In this document: piece after piece, positions 7,405 through 16,359 of the stretch
Layout of the letters: every line of letters starts with the position of its first letter
Position numbering within the stretch: position 1 is the first letter of the stretch
Assembly: GCA_017432485.1 (NCBI GenBank)
Contig: JAFRJB010000011.1
Span: 1-33,110, forward strand
DNA length: 33,110 nt
Direction: 5' to 3'
From: Clostridia bacterium
Lineage (GTDB): Bacteria; Bacillota; Clostridia; Oscillospirales; Acutalibacteraceae
Program-made: the position numbers and the translations under genes
Notes under the pieces: generated by a model
Seen by the model: only the letters and a program-made list of their open reading frames with translations
Database searches by the model: none
What the model was told of the DNA's origin: nothing

Positions 7405-8154
7405 TTGAAATTAGTATTGTATTTACCGCAAATTATTTTGAGCCTGGTGGCGATTTTTATTATCGCGCGCTGCTTTATTTCGCTCTTTTCGATGCGCCCC
7501 GCGGGCAAACCCAAAGCGGTGCTTATCAATAAAGACAGCGGCAAAAAGCTTGCCATCAGCACCTATGAAACGTCGCTTGGCAGAGCCAAAAACTGCGACA
7601 TTTTGCTTGCGAGCACTTTGGCAAGCCGTTCCCACGCGGTCATTTCGCGCCGCAAAAAGGGCTGGTTTATTACCGACACCGATTCAAAGACCGGCACCTT
7701 TGTCAACGGCGAACAAACCGAGGGTTCCGTTCGGATTTATCACGGCGATGTCATTACCATCGGCGGGGTGGACTATACCTTTATCGCGCCGCACGCCGGC
7801 CGTGAGGACGGTGCGCCGCCGCCGGTACTTAACAGCGGTGTGAGCGGCGGCTTGGTCAACCTTGCCACCAATTATGAATATGCCATTGAAAACGGAAGAA
7901 TTACCATCGGCAGAAACGAAAACTGCGATGTGGTCATTGAAGACAGGATGGTTTCGCGCCTGCACGCCGTGGTGCAATACACCGACGAAGGCTGGGTGGT
8001 GACCGATAACGACTCCCGGGCGGGTGTCGGTGTCAACGGCTACCGCATTCACGGCTCCGAGCCGATTTCCGGCGGCGATAAAATAATGATTAACACCCAT
8101 ATCTTTGTGTTTAAGGATTACGGTGAAACGGGAAGGAGGGATGCGCGTGGCTAA
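7405..8154 (+). CDS. Membrane-anchored protein with two FHA domains
   Basis: 249 residues from a TTG start, chosen because TAGGAG lies 8 bases before it; an upstream ATG at 7351 has no ribosome site. One N-terminal membrane segment (about 5-27) is followed by two forkhead-associated domains. FHA1 is about 48-127, with LGR 58-60, SRSH 74-77 and NG 101-102. FHA2 is about 158-238, with GR 169-170, SRLH 184-187 and NG 211-212. Both keep the Gly-Arg, Ser-x-x-His and Asn residues that bind phosphothreonine peptides. The protein should sit at the inner membrane face and recruit phosphorylated partners. It overlaps the RodA gene by 8 bases. The order FHA-RodA-PBP resembles the actinobacterial fhaB-rodA-pbpA cluster, but no Ser/Thr kinase is in this window. 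Confidence 0.88.
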   Translation: MKLVLYLPQIILSLVAIFIIARCFISLFSMRPAGKPKAVLINKDSGKKLAISTYETSLGRAKNCDILLASTLASRSHAVISRRKKGWFITDTDSKTGTFVNGEQTEGSVRIYHGDVITIGGVDYTFIAPHAGREDGAPPPVLNSGVSGGLVNLATNYEYAIENGRITIGRNENCDVVIEDRMVSRLHAVVQYTDEGWVVTDNDSRAGVGVNGYRIHGSEPISGGDKIMINTHIFVFKDYGETGRRDARG

Positions 8155-9445
8155 AAAAGCAGAAGACAAGGCGCTCAAAATGCGAAAGCCCCACAAGCGC
8201 CGCCCTCTCAAAACCATTCCCATGCTCATATTGCTTACGGCATACCAGCTATACCTGTTTTCGCAGCTGACCGTGACCAATATCAAAGAGCTGGAAATCA
8301 ACTATACCATGCTCGTTTACTTCGTGGTTTTTATTGCCGCGGAGTGGCTGTATGTGATTTTGATGCGCGCGATTGCCAAGCGGCGCAATTTTGAAATTGA
8401 ACTCATCGGCTTTTTCCTGACCGGCATCGGCTTTGCCGCCATCGGCTCCGCAAAGCCCGACGGCTTGCTTGTGCAGACCGGCGCCTTTTTGCTCGGCTTA
8501 ATCGGCTTTATCGTGTTAGTCTGGATTTTGGGCGACAACGAGAGAGCGATGAAACTGCGCCTGCCGCTGGGTATTCTCGCTATTTTGATTTTGGTTGCCA
8601 ACATCTTTTTGGGCTCGGATATTAACGGCGCAAGAAACTGGATTGTGATCGGCAACGCCATTTCCATTCAACCGAGTGAATTTGTCAAAATCATTTTTGT
8701 GTTTGTGGGTGCGGCAACGCTTGAAAAACTGCAAACTTCCAAAAACTTATATATGTTTATCGGCTTTTCCGCCGCGTGCGTGGGTGTGCTGTTTATTCTT
8801 AAGGATTTCGGCACGGCGGTCATTTTCTTCTTAACCTTCCTGCTCATTGCGTTTATGCGCTCGGGCGATGTGAGAACGATTGCGCTCGCGCTCGCTTCCG
8901 CCGCACTCGGCGGCACCTTAATTGCCATGTTTAAAACGACGGTCAAAAACCGCCTTGCGACCTACCGCCATGTGTGGGAACCCGAGATGATTGACGGTAA
9001 GGGTTTCCAGCAAACGCGCGTGCTCATCGGCATCGCCTCGGGCGGACTGTTCGGCTTGGGGCTGGGCAAGGGCAATGTCAGAGACGTTATTTTCTCCTCG
9101 ACCGACTTGATTTTCGGCGTGGTGTGTGAAGAGCTGGGCTTTATTACCGGTATGGCAATCCTCGCCTGCTTTATGCTCTTTGCGGTGTATGCCATTCGCA
9201 ACGCGCGCACTTCGCGCTCGACCTTTTATTCGATCGGGGCTACGGCGGCGGCAGGGCTGCTGCTGTTCCAGGCAAGCATCAATATTTTCGGCGTGACCGA
9301 TGTCATTCCCTTTACCGGTGTGACCTTGCCGTTCATTTCCCGCGGCGGTTCTTCAATGATTTCCTGCTGGGCGCTGCTGGCGTTTCTCAAAGCGGGCGAT
9401 GCGAGAACTTACCTTACCACTTACGGAGAAATTAAGAAAAAATGA
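8147..9445 (+). CDS. RodA/FtsW-type SEDS peptidoglycan glycosyltransferase
   Basis: 432 residues from a GTG start, preferred because AAGGAGG ends 7 bases before it; the ATG at 8141 would be only 1 base away. About ten membrane segments follow a basic N-terminus. Family marks are RNWIVIGNAISIQPSEFVK, GGLFGLGLGKGN with the essential-region RDVIFSSTDLIFGVVCEELG, and the C-terminal TGVTLPFISRGGSSM. SEDS proteins polymerise lipid II into glycan strands and work with a class B PBP, which is the next gene. The stop and the PBP start overlap as ATGA. Assignment to elongation (RodA) rather than division (FtsW) is suggested by the FHA/PbpA context only. Confidence 0.92.
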   Translation: MAKKAEDKALKMRKPHKRRPLKTIPMLILLTAYQLYLFSQLTVTNIKELEINYTMLVYFVVFIAAEWLYVILMRAIAKRRNFEIELIGFFLTGIGFAAIGSAKPDGLLVQTGAFLLGLIGFIVLVWILGDNERAMKLRLPLGILAILILVANIFLGSDINGARNWIVIGNAISIQPSEFVKIIFVFVGAATLEKLQTSKNLYMFIGFSAACVGVLFILKDFGTAVIFFLTFLLIAFMRSGDVRTIALALASAALGGTLIAMFKTTVKNRLATYRHVWEPEMIDGKGFQQTRVLIGIASGGLFGLGLGKGNVRDVIFSSTDLIFGVVCEELGFITGMAILACFMLFAVYAIRNARTSRSTFYSIGATAAAGLLLFQASINIFGVTDVIPFTGVTLPFISRGGSSMISCWALLAFLKAGDARTYLTTYGEIKKK

Positions 9446-10821
9446 AAAGTGCATCCAACAGAATTAAAATAACATGGGTTTTTATTGCGCTCTCATTGGC
9501 GGGGGCAATTTTCCTGATGGTCAGTATGATGACCCAGGGCGGTAAATGGGCGACCTCTTCGCGCAACGCGCACCTGTATGTCAACGGCACGCTTATCGGC
9601 GCCGGCAACATCACCGATGCCGACGGCACCATTTTGTGCAGCACGTCCGACGGGAAACGCACTTTTGCCGAGGATAGTGAAGTGCGCAGTTCCCTGCTGC
9701 ATGTGGTCGGCGATAACTACGGCTTCATTTCATCCTCTGTTCAAAACCAGTATCGCACCAACCTGTCCGGCTACAACCGCATTATGGGTGTGTGGGAATT
9801 GTGTAACTATGAGCAGGGCAGCGAAGTGAATTTGACAGTCAAATCTCAGGCCTGCAAAACCGCTTACGAAGCGCTCGGCGGCAGAAAAGGCGCGGTGTGC
9901 GTATACAACTACAAAACCGGTGCCGTTTTAGTAAGCGTTTCCACCCCGGCGTATGACCCGGAAAATATCCCCGATGATATTAACGATAACGATGCGTATG
10001 AGGGCGTTTATATTAACCGCGTGACGATGGGGCTCTATCCCCCGGGTTCCACATTTAAGGTAATTACCACGGCTGCGGCAATAGACAATGTCAGCGGCGA
10101 AATGAGCAAAACCTTTTACTGTGACGGCGCTTATCACACCTCTTACGGCGATATTAAGTGCATGAGTGAGCACGGCAATGTGCAGCTAAAAGAAGCGCTT
10201 GCCAAGAGCTGTAACTCCGCCTTTGCGGAAATTGCCAATGATGTCGGCGGCAAGGCGCTGCAAAAGACCGCCGAGGACTTCGGCTACAATCAAAACATCT
10301 CGCTGGGCAAATTGGGCGTGTATAAATCTGTCATCAAAACGGCGAAAGACGACCAATTAGAGCTCGGCTGGGCAGGTATCGGGCAATCGACCACGCTGGT
10401 CACCCCGCTTTTACAAACGCGCATTATGGGCGCGATTGCAAATGGCGGTGAGCCGGTAGAGCCCTACCTGGTGCAAAAGGTCACTTCCGCTTCCGGCTTT
10501 ACCAAAGAGGTTGCATTGACCAAAACCGGTTCGAGAGCTGTCAGTGAGGAAACGGCGGCAGAGCTCAAGAGCCTGCTGCGCAACAATTTTGAAGCGCAAT
10601 ACGGCGATTGGCACTTTAGCGAAGGGCTTAACCCCTGCGGCAAATCGGGTACTGCCGAAACCGAGCCCGACAAAACGCCGCACGCTTGGTTTGCGGGCTT
10701 CTTGGATAACGAGGAATACCCCTATGCCTTTGCGGTCATTGTCGAGGAAGGCGGTTCCGGCTCGGAAGTCGCGCTGCCCGTGGCGGCAGAAGTGGTCAAT
10801 GCATTAGCGCAGGCAGAATAA
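9442..10821 (+). CDS. Class B penicillin-binding protein (PbpA-like transpeptidase)
   Basis: 459 residues. One N-terminal membrane anchor (about 12-30) precedes a short pedestal region and the transpeptidase domain. The three active-site motifs are Ser203-T-F-Lys206 in PPGSTFK, Ser256-C-Asn258 in AKSCNSAF, and Lys401-S-G-Thr404 in CGKSGTAE. The protein cross-links peptidoglycan stem peptides outside the membrane. At 459 residues it is shorter than PBP2 or FtsI, close to the compact PbpA type found with RodA and FHA genes in Actinobacteria. It overlaps the SEDS gene by four bases, supporting a RodA-PBP pair. Confidence 0.92.
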   Translation: MKSASNRIKITWVFIALSLAGAIFLMVSMMTQGGKWATSSRNAHLYVNGTLIGAGNITDADGTILCSTSDGKRTFAEDSEVRSSLLHVVGDNYGFISSSVQNQYRTNLSGYNRIMGVWELCNYEQGSEVNLTVKSQACKTAYEALGGRKGAVCVYNYKTGAVLVSVSTPAYDPENIPDDINDNDAYEGVYINRVTMGLYPPGSTFKVITTAAAIDNVSGEMSKTFYCDGAYHTSYGDIKCMSEHGNVQLKEALAKSCNSAFAEIANDVGGKALQKTAEDFGYNQNISLGKLGVYKSVIKTAKDDQLELGWAGIGQSTTLVTPLLQTRIMGAIANGGEPVEPYLVQKVTSASGFTKEVALTKTGSRAVSEETAAELKSLLRNNFEAQYGDWHFSEGLNPCGKSGTAETEPDKTPHAWFAGFLDNEEYPYAFAVIVEEGGSGSEVALPVAAEVVNALAQAE

Positions 10822-10858
10822 AAGCAAAATATTGCGTAAATTAAAAGGAGCAAAAACC

Positions 10859-11548
10859 ATGATAGGCATTATCGGAGCAATGGCAAGTGAAGTAGACGGT
10901 CTCAAAGCGGCAATGACAGAGCCGGAAGTGAGCAACTTTGCTTGCGTGGAATTTTACAAAGGCAAACTGTTCGGCACGGAAGTTGTCGTGGCGCAAAGCG
11001 GTGTAGGCAAGGTCAATGCAGCGCTGTGCGCACAGAATATGATATATCACTTTTCACCGCGCGTGATCATCAACACCGGCTGTGCTGCCGGCGTGGGCGA
11101 CGGTTTGCATATCGGCGATATGGTGCTTGCCGCTACTGCGGTGCAGCACGATATGGATTACGGCACCCTCGGTTGGGAGCGCGGGCATCTTGAGCGCGTG
11201 GAAGCGGTGCATATTCCCGCCGACAAAGCCGCTACCGAAAAAATTGCCGCGATTGCCCGGAATCTCGGTTATCACACTAAAATCGGTGTGGTGGCAACCG
11301 GCGACCAATTTCTCTGCGACTCGGTGCGCAAGCAGGATATTCAAGAGTATTTCGGTGCCGATGCGGTGGAAATGGAAGGCGGCGCGATTGCGCACGCCTG
11401 CTATTTGAACAAAGTGCCTTTTGTGATTTTGCGCTCCGTTTCCGACAACGGCGATGAAGAGGCACCCGACAACTTTGAAAAATTTGTCGAGCAGGTCAAT
11501 TTGAAAAACATGAAGATACTACAAGCGTTTTTAGAAGGGGAACAATGA
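10859..11548 (+). CDS. mtnN: 5'-methylthioadenosine/S-adenosylhomocysteine nucleosidase
   Basis: 229 residues. The ATG at 10859 has AAGGAG 8 bases upstream; the in-frame TTG at 10832 does not. The family opening MIGIIGAMASEVDGL holds the conserved Glu11. INTGCAAG and the ribose-binding VEMEGGAIAH follow, and SVSDNGDEEA carries the general acid Asp196. It cleaves MTA and SAH to adenine plus the thiosugar, which relieves product inhibition of SAM-dependent methyltransferases such as rlmB upstream. It lies 37 bases after the PBP gene and overlaps the next gene as ATGA. Confidence 0.96.
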   Translation: MIGIIGAMASEVDGLKAAMTEPEVSNFACVEFYKGKLFGTEVVVAQSGVGKVNAALCAQNMIYHFSPRVIINTGCAAGVGDGLHIGDMVLAATAVQHDMDYGTLGWERGHLERVEAVHIPADKAATEKIAAIARNLGYHTKIGVVATGDQFLCDSVRKQDIQEYFGADAVEMEGGAIAHACYLNKVPFVILRSVSDNGDEEAPDNFEKFVEQVNLKNMKILQAFLEGEQ

Positions 11549-12327
11549 TTACAAGAGTAACAAACAAAGACCGCGAAGCAGTCGGCATTTATTTGCGCAG
11601 CGCCCTGGTCAATTCCATCGGTATCTGTTCCAAGATTAACCGCTACGGCTTGGAGAGTGAAGAGCTCTATGTGTATGCCGATTTTTGGGCAGATGGTGAA
11701 ATTAAATATGTTTTCAGCGTTGCCGATGGCGAGGTGACCGTCTTTTCCGTTTCCAACGAAGTGGATGTGATGGATATTTATATCTACCTGCGCGACAACT
11801 TTATCGGCTATGCTTCGGTAACCGGCGAAGAAAAAAAGGTGCGCGATTTTATGCGCCATACCCTCTTTAGAACACAAAAGGAATTGGGAGTCTTTTTGGC
11901 AAATACCCGCTCCTTCCGCGAGCCGGAATTTGAAGAGAATGCGGCGGTACCGGCGCATGTGGCGGATGCGGAAGATATTTTGGCAATGTGTCAGAGCAAA
12001 AAGCCCGCCATTAAACAGCATACCAAAGAGAGTATTATTGCTTCCATTAAAGAATACGGCGCCTATATCGTGCGCGATGCGGCGGGCGATATCACCGCCC
12101 AGGCGATTGTCGAAGAAAAGGCGGGCAGAATGGTGGAAATCGGCATTTACACCATTAACCGCGAAGCGAAAGATGTGTATGCGCATATGGCGGCGGGGGC
12201 GCTGGCGAGCGCGATTCTCAAAAAGAAATACGCCTGCTGCTGCCGCACGGCGGTCATCGGCGAAAAACAGGTATTAAAATCCATGGGCTTTCAGCATGTG
12301 GGTACAGATTTATATTTATCGAGGTAG
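11545..12327 (+). CDS. GNAT-like acetyltransferase family protein
   Basis: 260 residues with no signal or membrane segment. The C-terminal half (about 125-258) reads like a GCN5-related N-acetyltransferase fold: strand GAYIVRDAAGDITAQAIVEE, strand MVEIGIYTI, a helix rich in Ala before KKYACCCRTAV, and the closing MGFQHVG. The typical Q/R-x-x-G-x-G/A acetyl-CoA loop is not clear, so activity is uncertain. The N-terminal half is not recognised. It is translationally coupled to mtnN through an ATGA overlap and sits 2 bases before gltX. The substrate is unknown. Confidence 0.55.
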   Translation: MITRVTNKDREAVGIYLRSALVNSIGICSKINRYGLESEELYVYADFWADGEIKYVFSVADGEVTVFSVSNEVDVMDIYIYLRDNFIGYASVTGEEKKVRDFMRHTLFRTQKELGVFLANTRSFREPEFEENAAVPAHVADAEDILAMCQSKKPAIKQHTKESIIASIKEYGAYIVRDAAGDITAQAIVEEKAGRMVEIGIYTINREAKDVYAHMAAGALASAILKKKYACCCRTAVIGEKQVLKSMGFQHVGTDLYLSR

Positions 12328-12329
12328 GC

Positions 12330-13997
12330 ATGGACAATTTACGATTAGCAAGGTTACTTTTTCCGGACATTGACAAAACACCGGCAGACTACGAGGCGCT
12401 TTACCCGCCGCGCGATTTGCCCGAGGGTGCGCGTGTGACCCGCTTTGCACCGAGCCCGACCGGCTTTTTGCACTTGGGCGGGCTGTTTGCAGCCATGGTG
12501 GCGGCAAGAACCGCGCAGGCGAGCAAAGGTGTTTTTTACTTAAGAATTGAGGATACCGACAAAAAGCGCGAAGTCGAAGGCGGTATCGGCGGCATCATTG
12601 CGGGGCTTGCGCAGTTCGGCATTGTGCCGGATGAAGGCAGAGTCAGCGAAGCGGAAGACAAGGGCGACTACGGTCCCTACCGCCAAAGCGAGCGCAAAGA
12701 AATTTACCAAACCTTTGCCAAGCACCTGGTCGAAGAAGGCTTGGCGTACCCCTGCTTCTGCACCGAAGAGGATTTAAGCGCTATGCGCGAAGCGCAGGAA
12801 AATGAGCCGATTAAGGGTTACTACGGCAAGTGGGCGACCTGCCGCAATCTGACTTTGGAAGAGATTGAAGCGGCGCTGGCAGCCGGCAAACCCTGGACCC
12901 TGCGCTTGCGCTCCCAAGGCGACTGCGAAAAGAAAATTATTATTGATGACTTTATTCGCGGTAAGATTGAAATGCCTGCCAATGTGCAGGATGTGGTGCT
13001 GCTCAAGCAAGACGGTATCCCCACCTACCACTTTGCGCACTGTGTGGATGACCACCTGATGCACAGCACGCATATTGTGCGCGGGGACGAGTGGATTGCC
13101 TCTGTACCCATTCATATTGAGCTGTTTAAAGCTTGCGGCTTTAAAGTGCCCAAATATGCGCACATTGCGCCGATTATGAAAGAGGAGCGCGATGAGAGCG
13201 GCAATGTCTGCGGCAAGCGCAAGCTCTCCAAGCGCAAGGACCCCGAAGCCTCCGTGACCTACTACGCGCAGGCGGGTTACCCTGCAGAGAGTGTTAACGA
13301 GTATCTGCTCACTCTTGCCAACTCCAATTTTGAAGATTGGCGCCGCGCCAATCCCGCGGCACCGCTTGAGCAGTTCCCATTTAATTTAAAGAAAATGAGT
13401 GCTTCCGGCGCCCTGTTTGATTTGGCAAAGCTCAATGATGTTTCCAAAAATGTCATCAGCCGCTTTTCTGCCGAAAAGGTTTGCGCGGGTGTGCTTGCCT
13501 GGGCAAAGGACTATGACAGCGCGCTCTATGAACTGATTGCGGCGGATACGGACTTTGCCACACAGATGTTCGCCATTGATCGCGGCGGCAAAAAGCCGCG
13601 CAAGGATTTGGCGAAGTGGGAAGAAGTTAAAGACTATTATGCTTACTTCTACCGCCCGCTGTATCAAAACGACTTTGCGCTGCCCGAAAACATCTCCAAA
13701 GAAGATGCGGCGGCGATTGTGCGCGCCTATAAAGCCGTATACAGCGCGGCAGACGATAAAGACACGTGGTTTACAAAAATCAAAGAATTATGTCAAGCGC
13801 TGGGCTTTACCCCCAATGTCAAAGAGTATAAACAAAATCCGGAAGCCTTTAAAGGGCACGTGGGTGATGTTTCGGGCATCATTCGCCTGGCGGCAACCGG
13901 CAGAAGAAACACTCCCGATTTATGCGCCATTCTCGCGCTCTTAGGTGAAGAGGAAGTGGGCAGGCGTTTCGATGAGTGGATAGAGAAAATGAACTGA
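12330..13997 (+). CDS. gltX: Glutamate--tRNA ligase
   Basis: 555 residues, class I synthetase. The HIGH-type motif HLGG is at 48-51 within RFAPSPTGFLHLGGL, and the KMSKS-type motif is KLSKR at 298-302. FYLRIEDTDKKREV is the usual Glu/ATP region. It charges tRNA-Glu. The chain is longer than the usual 470-500 residues, mostly through a larger C-terminal anticodon-binding region. The start follows the previous stop by 2 bases with GAGG overlapping that stop. GlnRS is next, which bears on whether this enzyme discriminates against tRNA-Gln. Confidence 0.96.
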   Translation: MDNLRLARLLFPDIDKTPADYEALYPPRDLPEGARVTRFAPSPTGFLHLGGLFAAMVAARTAQASKGVFYLRIEDTDKKREVEGGIGGIIAGLAQFGIVPDEGRVSEAEDKGDYGPYRQSERKEIYQTFAKHLVEEGLAYPCFCTEEDLSAMREAQENEPIKGYYGKWATCRNLTLEEIEAALAAGKPWTLRLRSQGDCEKKIIIDDFIRGKIEMPANVQDVVLLKQDGIPTYHFAHCVDDHLMHSTHIVRGDEWIASVPIHIELFKACGFKVPKYAHIAPIMKEERDESGNVCGKRKLSKRKDPEASVTYYAQAGYPAESVNEYLLTLANSNFEDWRRANPAAPLEQFPFNLKKMSASGALFDLAKLNDVSKNVISRFSAEKVCAGVLAWAKDYDSALYELIAADTDFATQMFAIDRGGKKPRKDLAKWEEVKDYYAYFYRPLYQNDFALPENISKEDAAAIVRAYKAVYSAADDKDTWFTKIKELCQALGFTPNVKEYKQNPEAFKGHVGDVSGIIRLAATGRRNTPDLCAILALLGEEEVGRRFDEWIEKMN

Positions 13998-14009
13998 GGC
14001 GGAGGACTT

Positions 14010-15698
14010 ATGAGCGAAAAAACACAGGAATTGTTGGAGAATGAAGAAGCCAAATCCAATTTCATTCACGACTTTATTGATGAAGATTTAAAAGAGGGTG
14101 TGTACGACCATGTGCAGACCCGTTTCCCGCCGGAACCCAACGGCTATTTGCACATCGGCCACGCGAAGGCGATCTGCATTAATTTCGGTGTCAAAAATAA
14201 GTACAAGGGCATTTGCAACCTGCGCTTTGATGACACAAACCCCACCAAAGAGGACACCGAGTATGTCGAGGCGATAGAAGAAGATATTCAGTGGCTCGGC
14301 TTTGATTATGACAATGTTTTCTTTGCTTCGGATTACTTTGATTTTCTGCACGAGTGCGCCATCAAGCTCATTGAGGCGGGCAAAGCTTATGTGTGCGAGC
14401 TGACTCCCGAGCAGCAAAAGGAATACAGAGGCACTTTTGATATTCCGGGCAAAAACAGCCCCTACCGCGACAGGAGTATGGAAGAAAACCTGCGCTTATT
14501 TGAAGAAATGACTGCGGGCAAGCACCCCGAAGGGTCGATGGTGTTGCGCGCCAAAATTGATATGGCAAGCCCCAATATGAATATGCGCGACCCGATTATC
14601 TATCGCATTATGTATGCCGGCCACCACCGCACCGGTGACAAGTGGTGTGTATACCCGATGTATGACTTCGCACACCCGCTTTCCGACTATAAAGAGGGCG
14701 TGACCCACTCGCTGTGTTCGCTTGAGTTTGAAAACCACCGCCCGCTCTATGACTGGGTTCAGCGCGAGCTCGGTTTTGAGAAGCCCTCGCGGCAGATTGA
14801 GTTTGCCCGCTTGAACCTTAACTATACGCTCACAAGCAAGCGCAAATGCCTGCGCTTGGTCAAAGAAGGCGTGGTAGACGGTTGGGATGACCCGCGTATG
14901 GCAACCATCTGCGGCATGCGCCGCCGCGGTTACCCGGCAGCGGCAATTCGCAATTTCTGCGATATGATAGGCGTTTCCAAAGCTTACAGTGTGGTGGACT
15001 TTGCGATGCTCGAAAGCTGTGTGAGAGATGAACTCAACGAAACCGCGCCGCGCGCAATGGCGGTCATCAATCCCTTAAAGTTAGTTATTGACAATTACCC
15101 GGAGGGGCAAAGCGAAGAAATCGAAATCGAAAATCACCCCAATCACCCGGAAATGGGCACGAGGAAAGTGCATTTCTCGCGCGAACTCTATATTGAAAAA
15201 GAAGACTTTATGGAAGACCCGCCGCGCAAGTATTTCCGCCTCTTCCCCGGCAACGAGGTGCGCTTCAAGAGCGCGTATTTCCTCAAATGCGTGGGCTTTG
15301 ATAAGGATGAAAACGGCGAAGTGACTTGTGTGCACTGCACCTATGACCCGCTCTCGAAGGGCGGCAATTCGCCCGACGGCAGAAAAGTCAGGGGCACGGT
15401 GCACTGGGTGAGCGCCGAAGACTGTGTGCCGGCGCAAATTCGTATGTATGACAGGCTCTTTAAAGCCGAAAATCCGTCTGACGAAAGCGGCGGCGACTTT
15501 GAAAGAAATCTCAATGAAGAGAGCTTGAAAATTATTGACGGCTGCTTGCTTGAAGGCGGGCTGAGAGATATCAAGCCGCTCGACACCTTCCAATTTATGC
15601 GCCAGGGGTATTATTGTGTGGACAAGCACTCCACTGCCGACCACCTGATTATTAACCGCACGGTGCAACTGAATTCTTCCTGGGGGAAACAGAAATGA
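14010..15698 (+). CDS. glnS: Glutamine--tRNA ligase
   Basis: 562 residues. HIGH stands at 48-51 in [16 protein letters not shown], and the KMSKS-type loop is TSKRK at 275-279, where many GlnRS have [17 protein letters not shown] and [23 protein letters not shown] are GlnRS signatures. The last 200 residues are the two beta-barrel anticodon-binding domains. It charges tRNA-Gln directly. Most Firmicutes lack GlnRS and use GatCAB transamidation, so this is a marker of the subset that acquired it. GGAGG precedes the ATG, and the stop overlaps the next start as ATGA. Confidence 0.96.
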   Translation: MSEKTQELLENEEAKSNFIHDFIDEDLKEGVYDHVQTRFPPEPNGYLHIGHAKAICINFGVKNKYKGICNLRFDDTNPTKEDTEYVEAIEEDIQWLGFDYDNVFFASDYFDFLHECAIKLIEAGKAYVCELTPEQQKEYRGTFDIPGKNSPYRDRSMEENLRLFEEMTAGKHPEGSMVLRAKIDMASPNMNMRDPIIYRIMYAGHHRTGDKWCVYPMYDFAHPLSDYKEGVTHSLCSLEFENHRPLYDWVQRELGFEKPSRQIEFARLNLNYTLTSKRKCLRLVKEGVVDGWDDPRMATICGMRRRGYPAAAIRNFCDMIGVSKAYSVVDFAMLESCVRDELNETAPRAMAVINPLKLVIDNYPEGQSEEIEIENHPNHPEMGTRKVHFSRELYIEKEDFMEDPPRKYFRLFPGNEVRFKSAYFLKCVGFDKDENGEVTCVHCTYDPLSKGGNSPDGRKVRGTVHWVSAEDCVPAQIRMYDRLFKAENPSDESGGDFERNLNEESLKIIDGCLLEGGLRDIKPLDTFQFMRQGYYCVDKHSTADHLIINRTVQLNSSWGKQK

Positions 15699-16348
15699 AA
15701 CTGACCATTAAAGTAACCAATGTTTTTTTCTCGGTTATCGCCATTATCAGCTTGTTTATGCCGATTGCCGGCTACTCTACGCTGCTGACCGGTGAGAGCT
15801 ATAATCTGGTTGACCTCATCAAATTTGTGCGCGAGATTGACCCGAATGCCGATACGAGTTTGCTCAGTAACCTCGGGGAATACGGATATCGCGGGGTTGC
15901 CATTGCGGTCGTCGTGTTTTTCGCGCTGATGTTAGTGTGCCTGCTGGTGACAACGGTGCTCGGCTTCATGAATGTGCCGTATTTGGCAAGAACCATCTCT
16001 GCGGGGCTTGGCTTTGCTTCTTACTTGACCGCGGCGCTGCTGTTCTTAAAAATCGGCAATGCCTTTGTGGCGGGCACTATTCCGACCTCGGCAATTACCT
16101 CGCTGGTGGCGACGGAAGACGCGAATATTTTAACAAGCCTGCTGACCTCCTTTGTTTCCATTACCAAAATGGGTCTTGCGGCGGGCGCATTTGTGGGCAT
16201 CACCTGCCTTGGCATTTTGTTCTTAGTCAATCTTTTCTCCTTCATTTTCAGAAAGAAGATTGCGCAGGCAGACGGTGAGGATATCAATACCTCGAAAAAA
16301 ACCAAAAAAGTCAAAAAAGCAAAGAAAAGTAAAAAACAGGAAAAATAA
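15695..16348 (+). CDS. Four-TM membrane protein with Lys-rich tail, unknown function
   Basis: 217 residues with four predicted membrane segments: about 9-27, 68-92, 100-127 and 160-187. A short extracytoplasmic loop after the first contains [15 protein letters not shown]. The last 20 residues are nearly all Lys, Thr and Ser ([15 protein letters not shown]), probably a cytoplasmic tail able to bind acidic surfaces such as RNA or phospholipid. I do not recognise a family. It overlaps glnS by four bases and lies 11 bases before typA, so it is translated within a translation-gene cluster. Confidence 0.7.
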   Translation: MKLTIKVTNVFFSVIAIISLFMPIAGYSTLLTGESYNLVDLIKFVREIDPNADTSLLSNLGEYGYRGVAIAVVVFFALMLVCLLVTTVLGFMNVPYLARTISAGLGFASYLTAALLFLKIGNAFVAGTIPTSAITSLVATEDANILTSLLTSFVSITKMGLAAGAFVGITCLGILFLVNLFSFIFRKKIAQADGEDINTSKKTKKVKKAKKSKKQEK

Positions 16349-16359
16349 GGAATATTTCG

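Noticed and set aside
11401..12186. Minus-strand open frame of 261 codons opposite mtnN and the GNAT-like gene
   Set aside because: Antisense to coupled, motif-bearing genes; Phe/His-rich shadow composition; no promoter or ribosome site.
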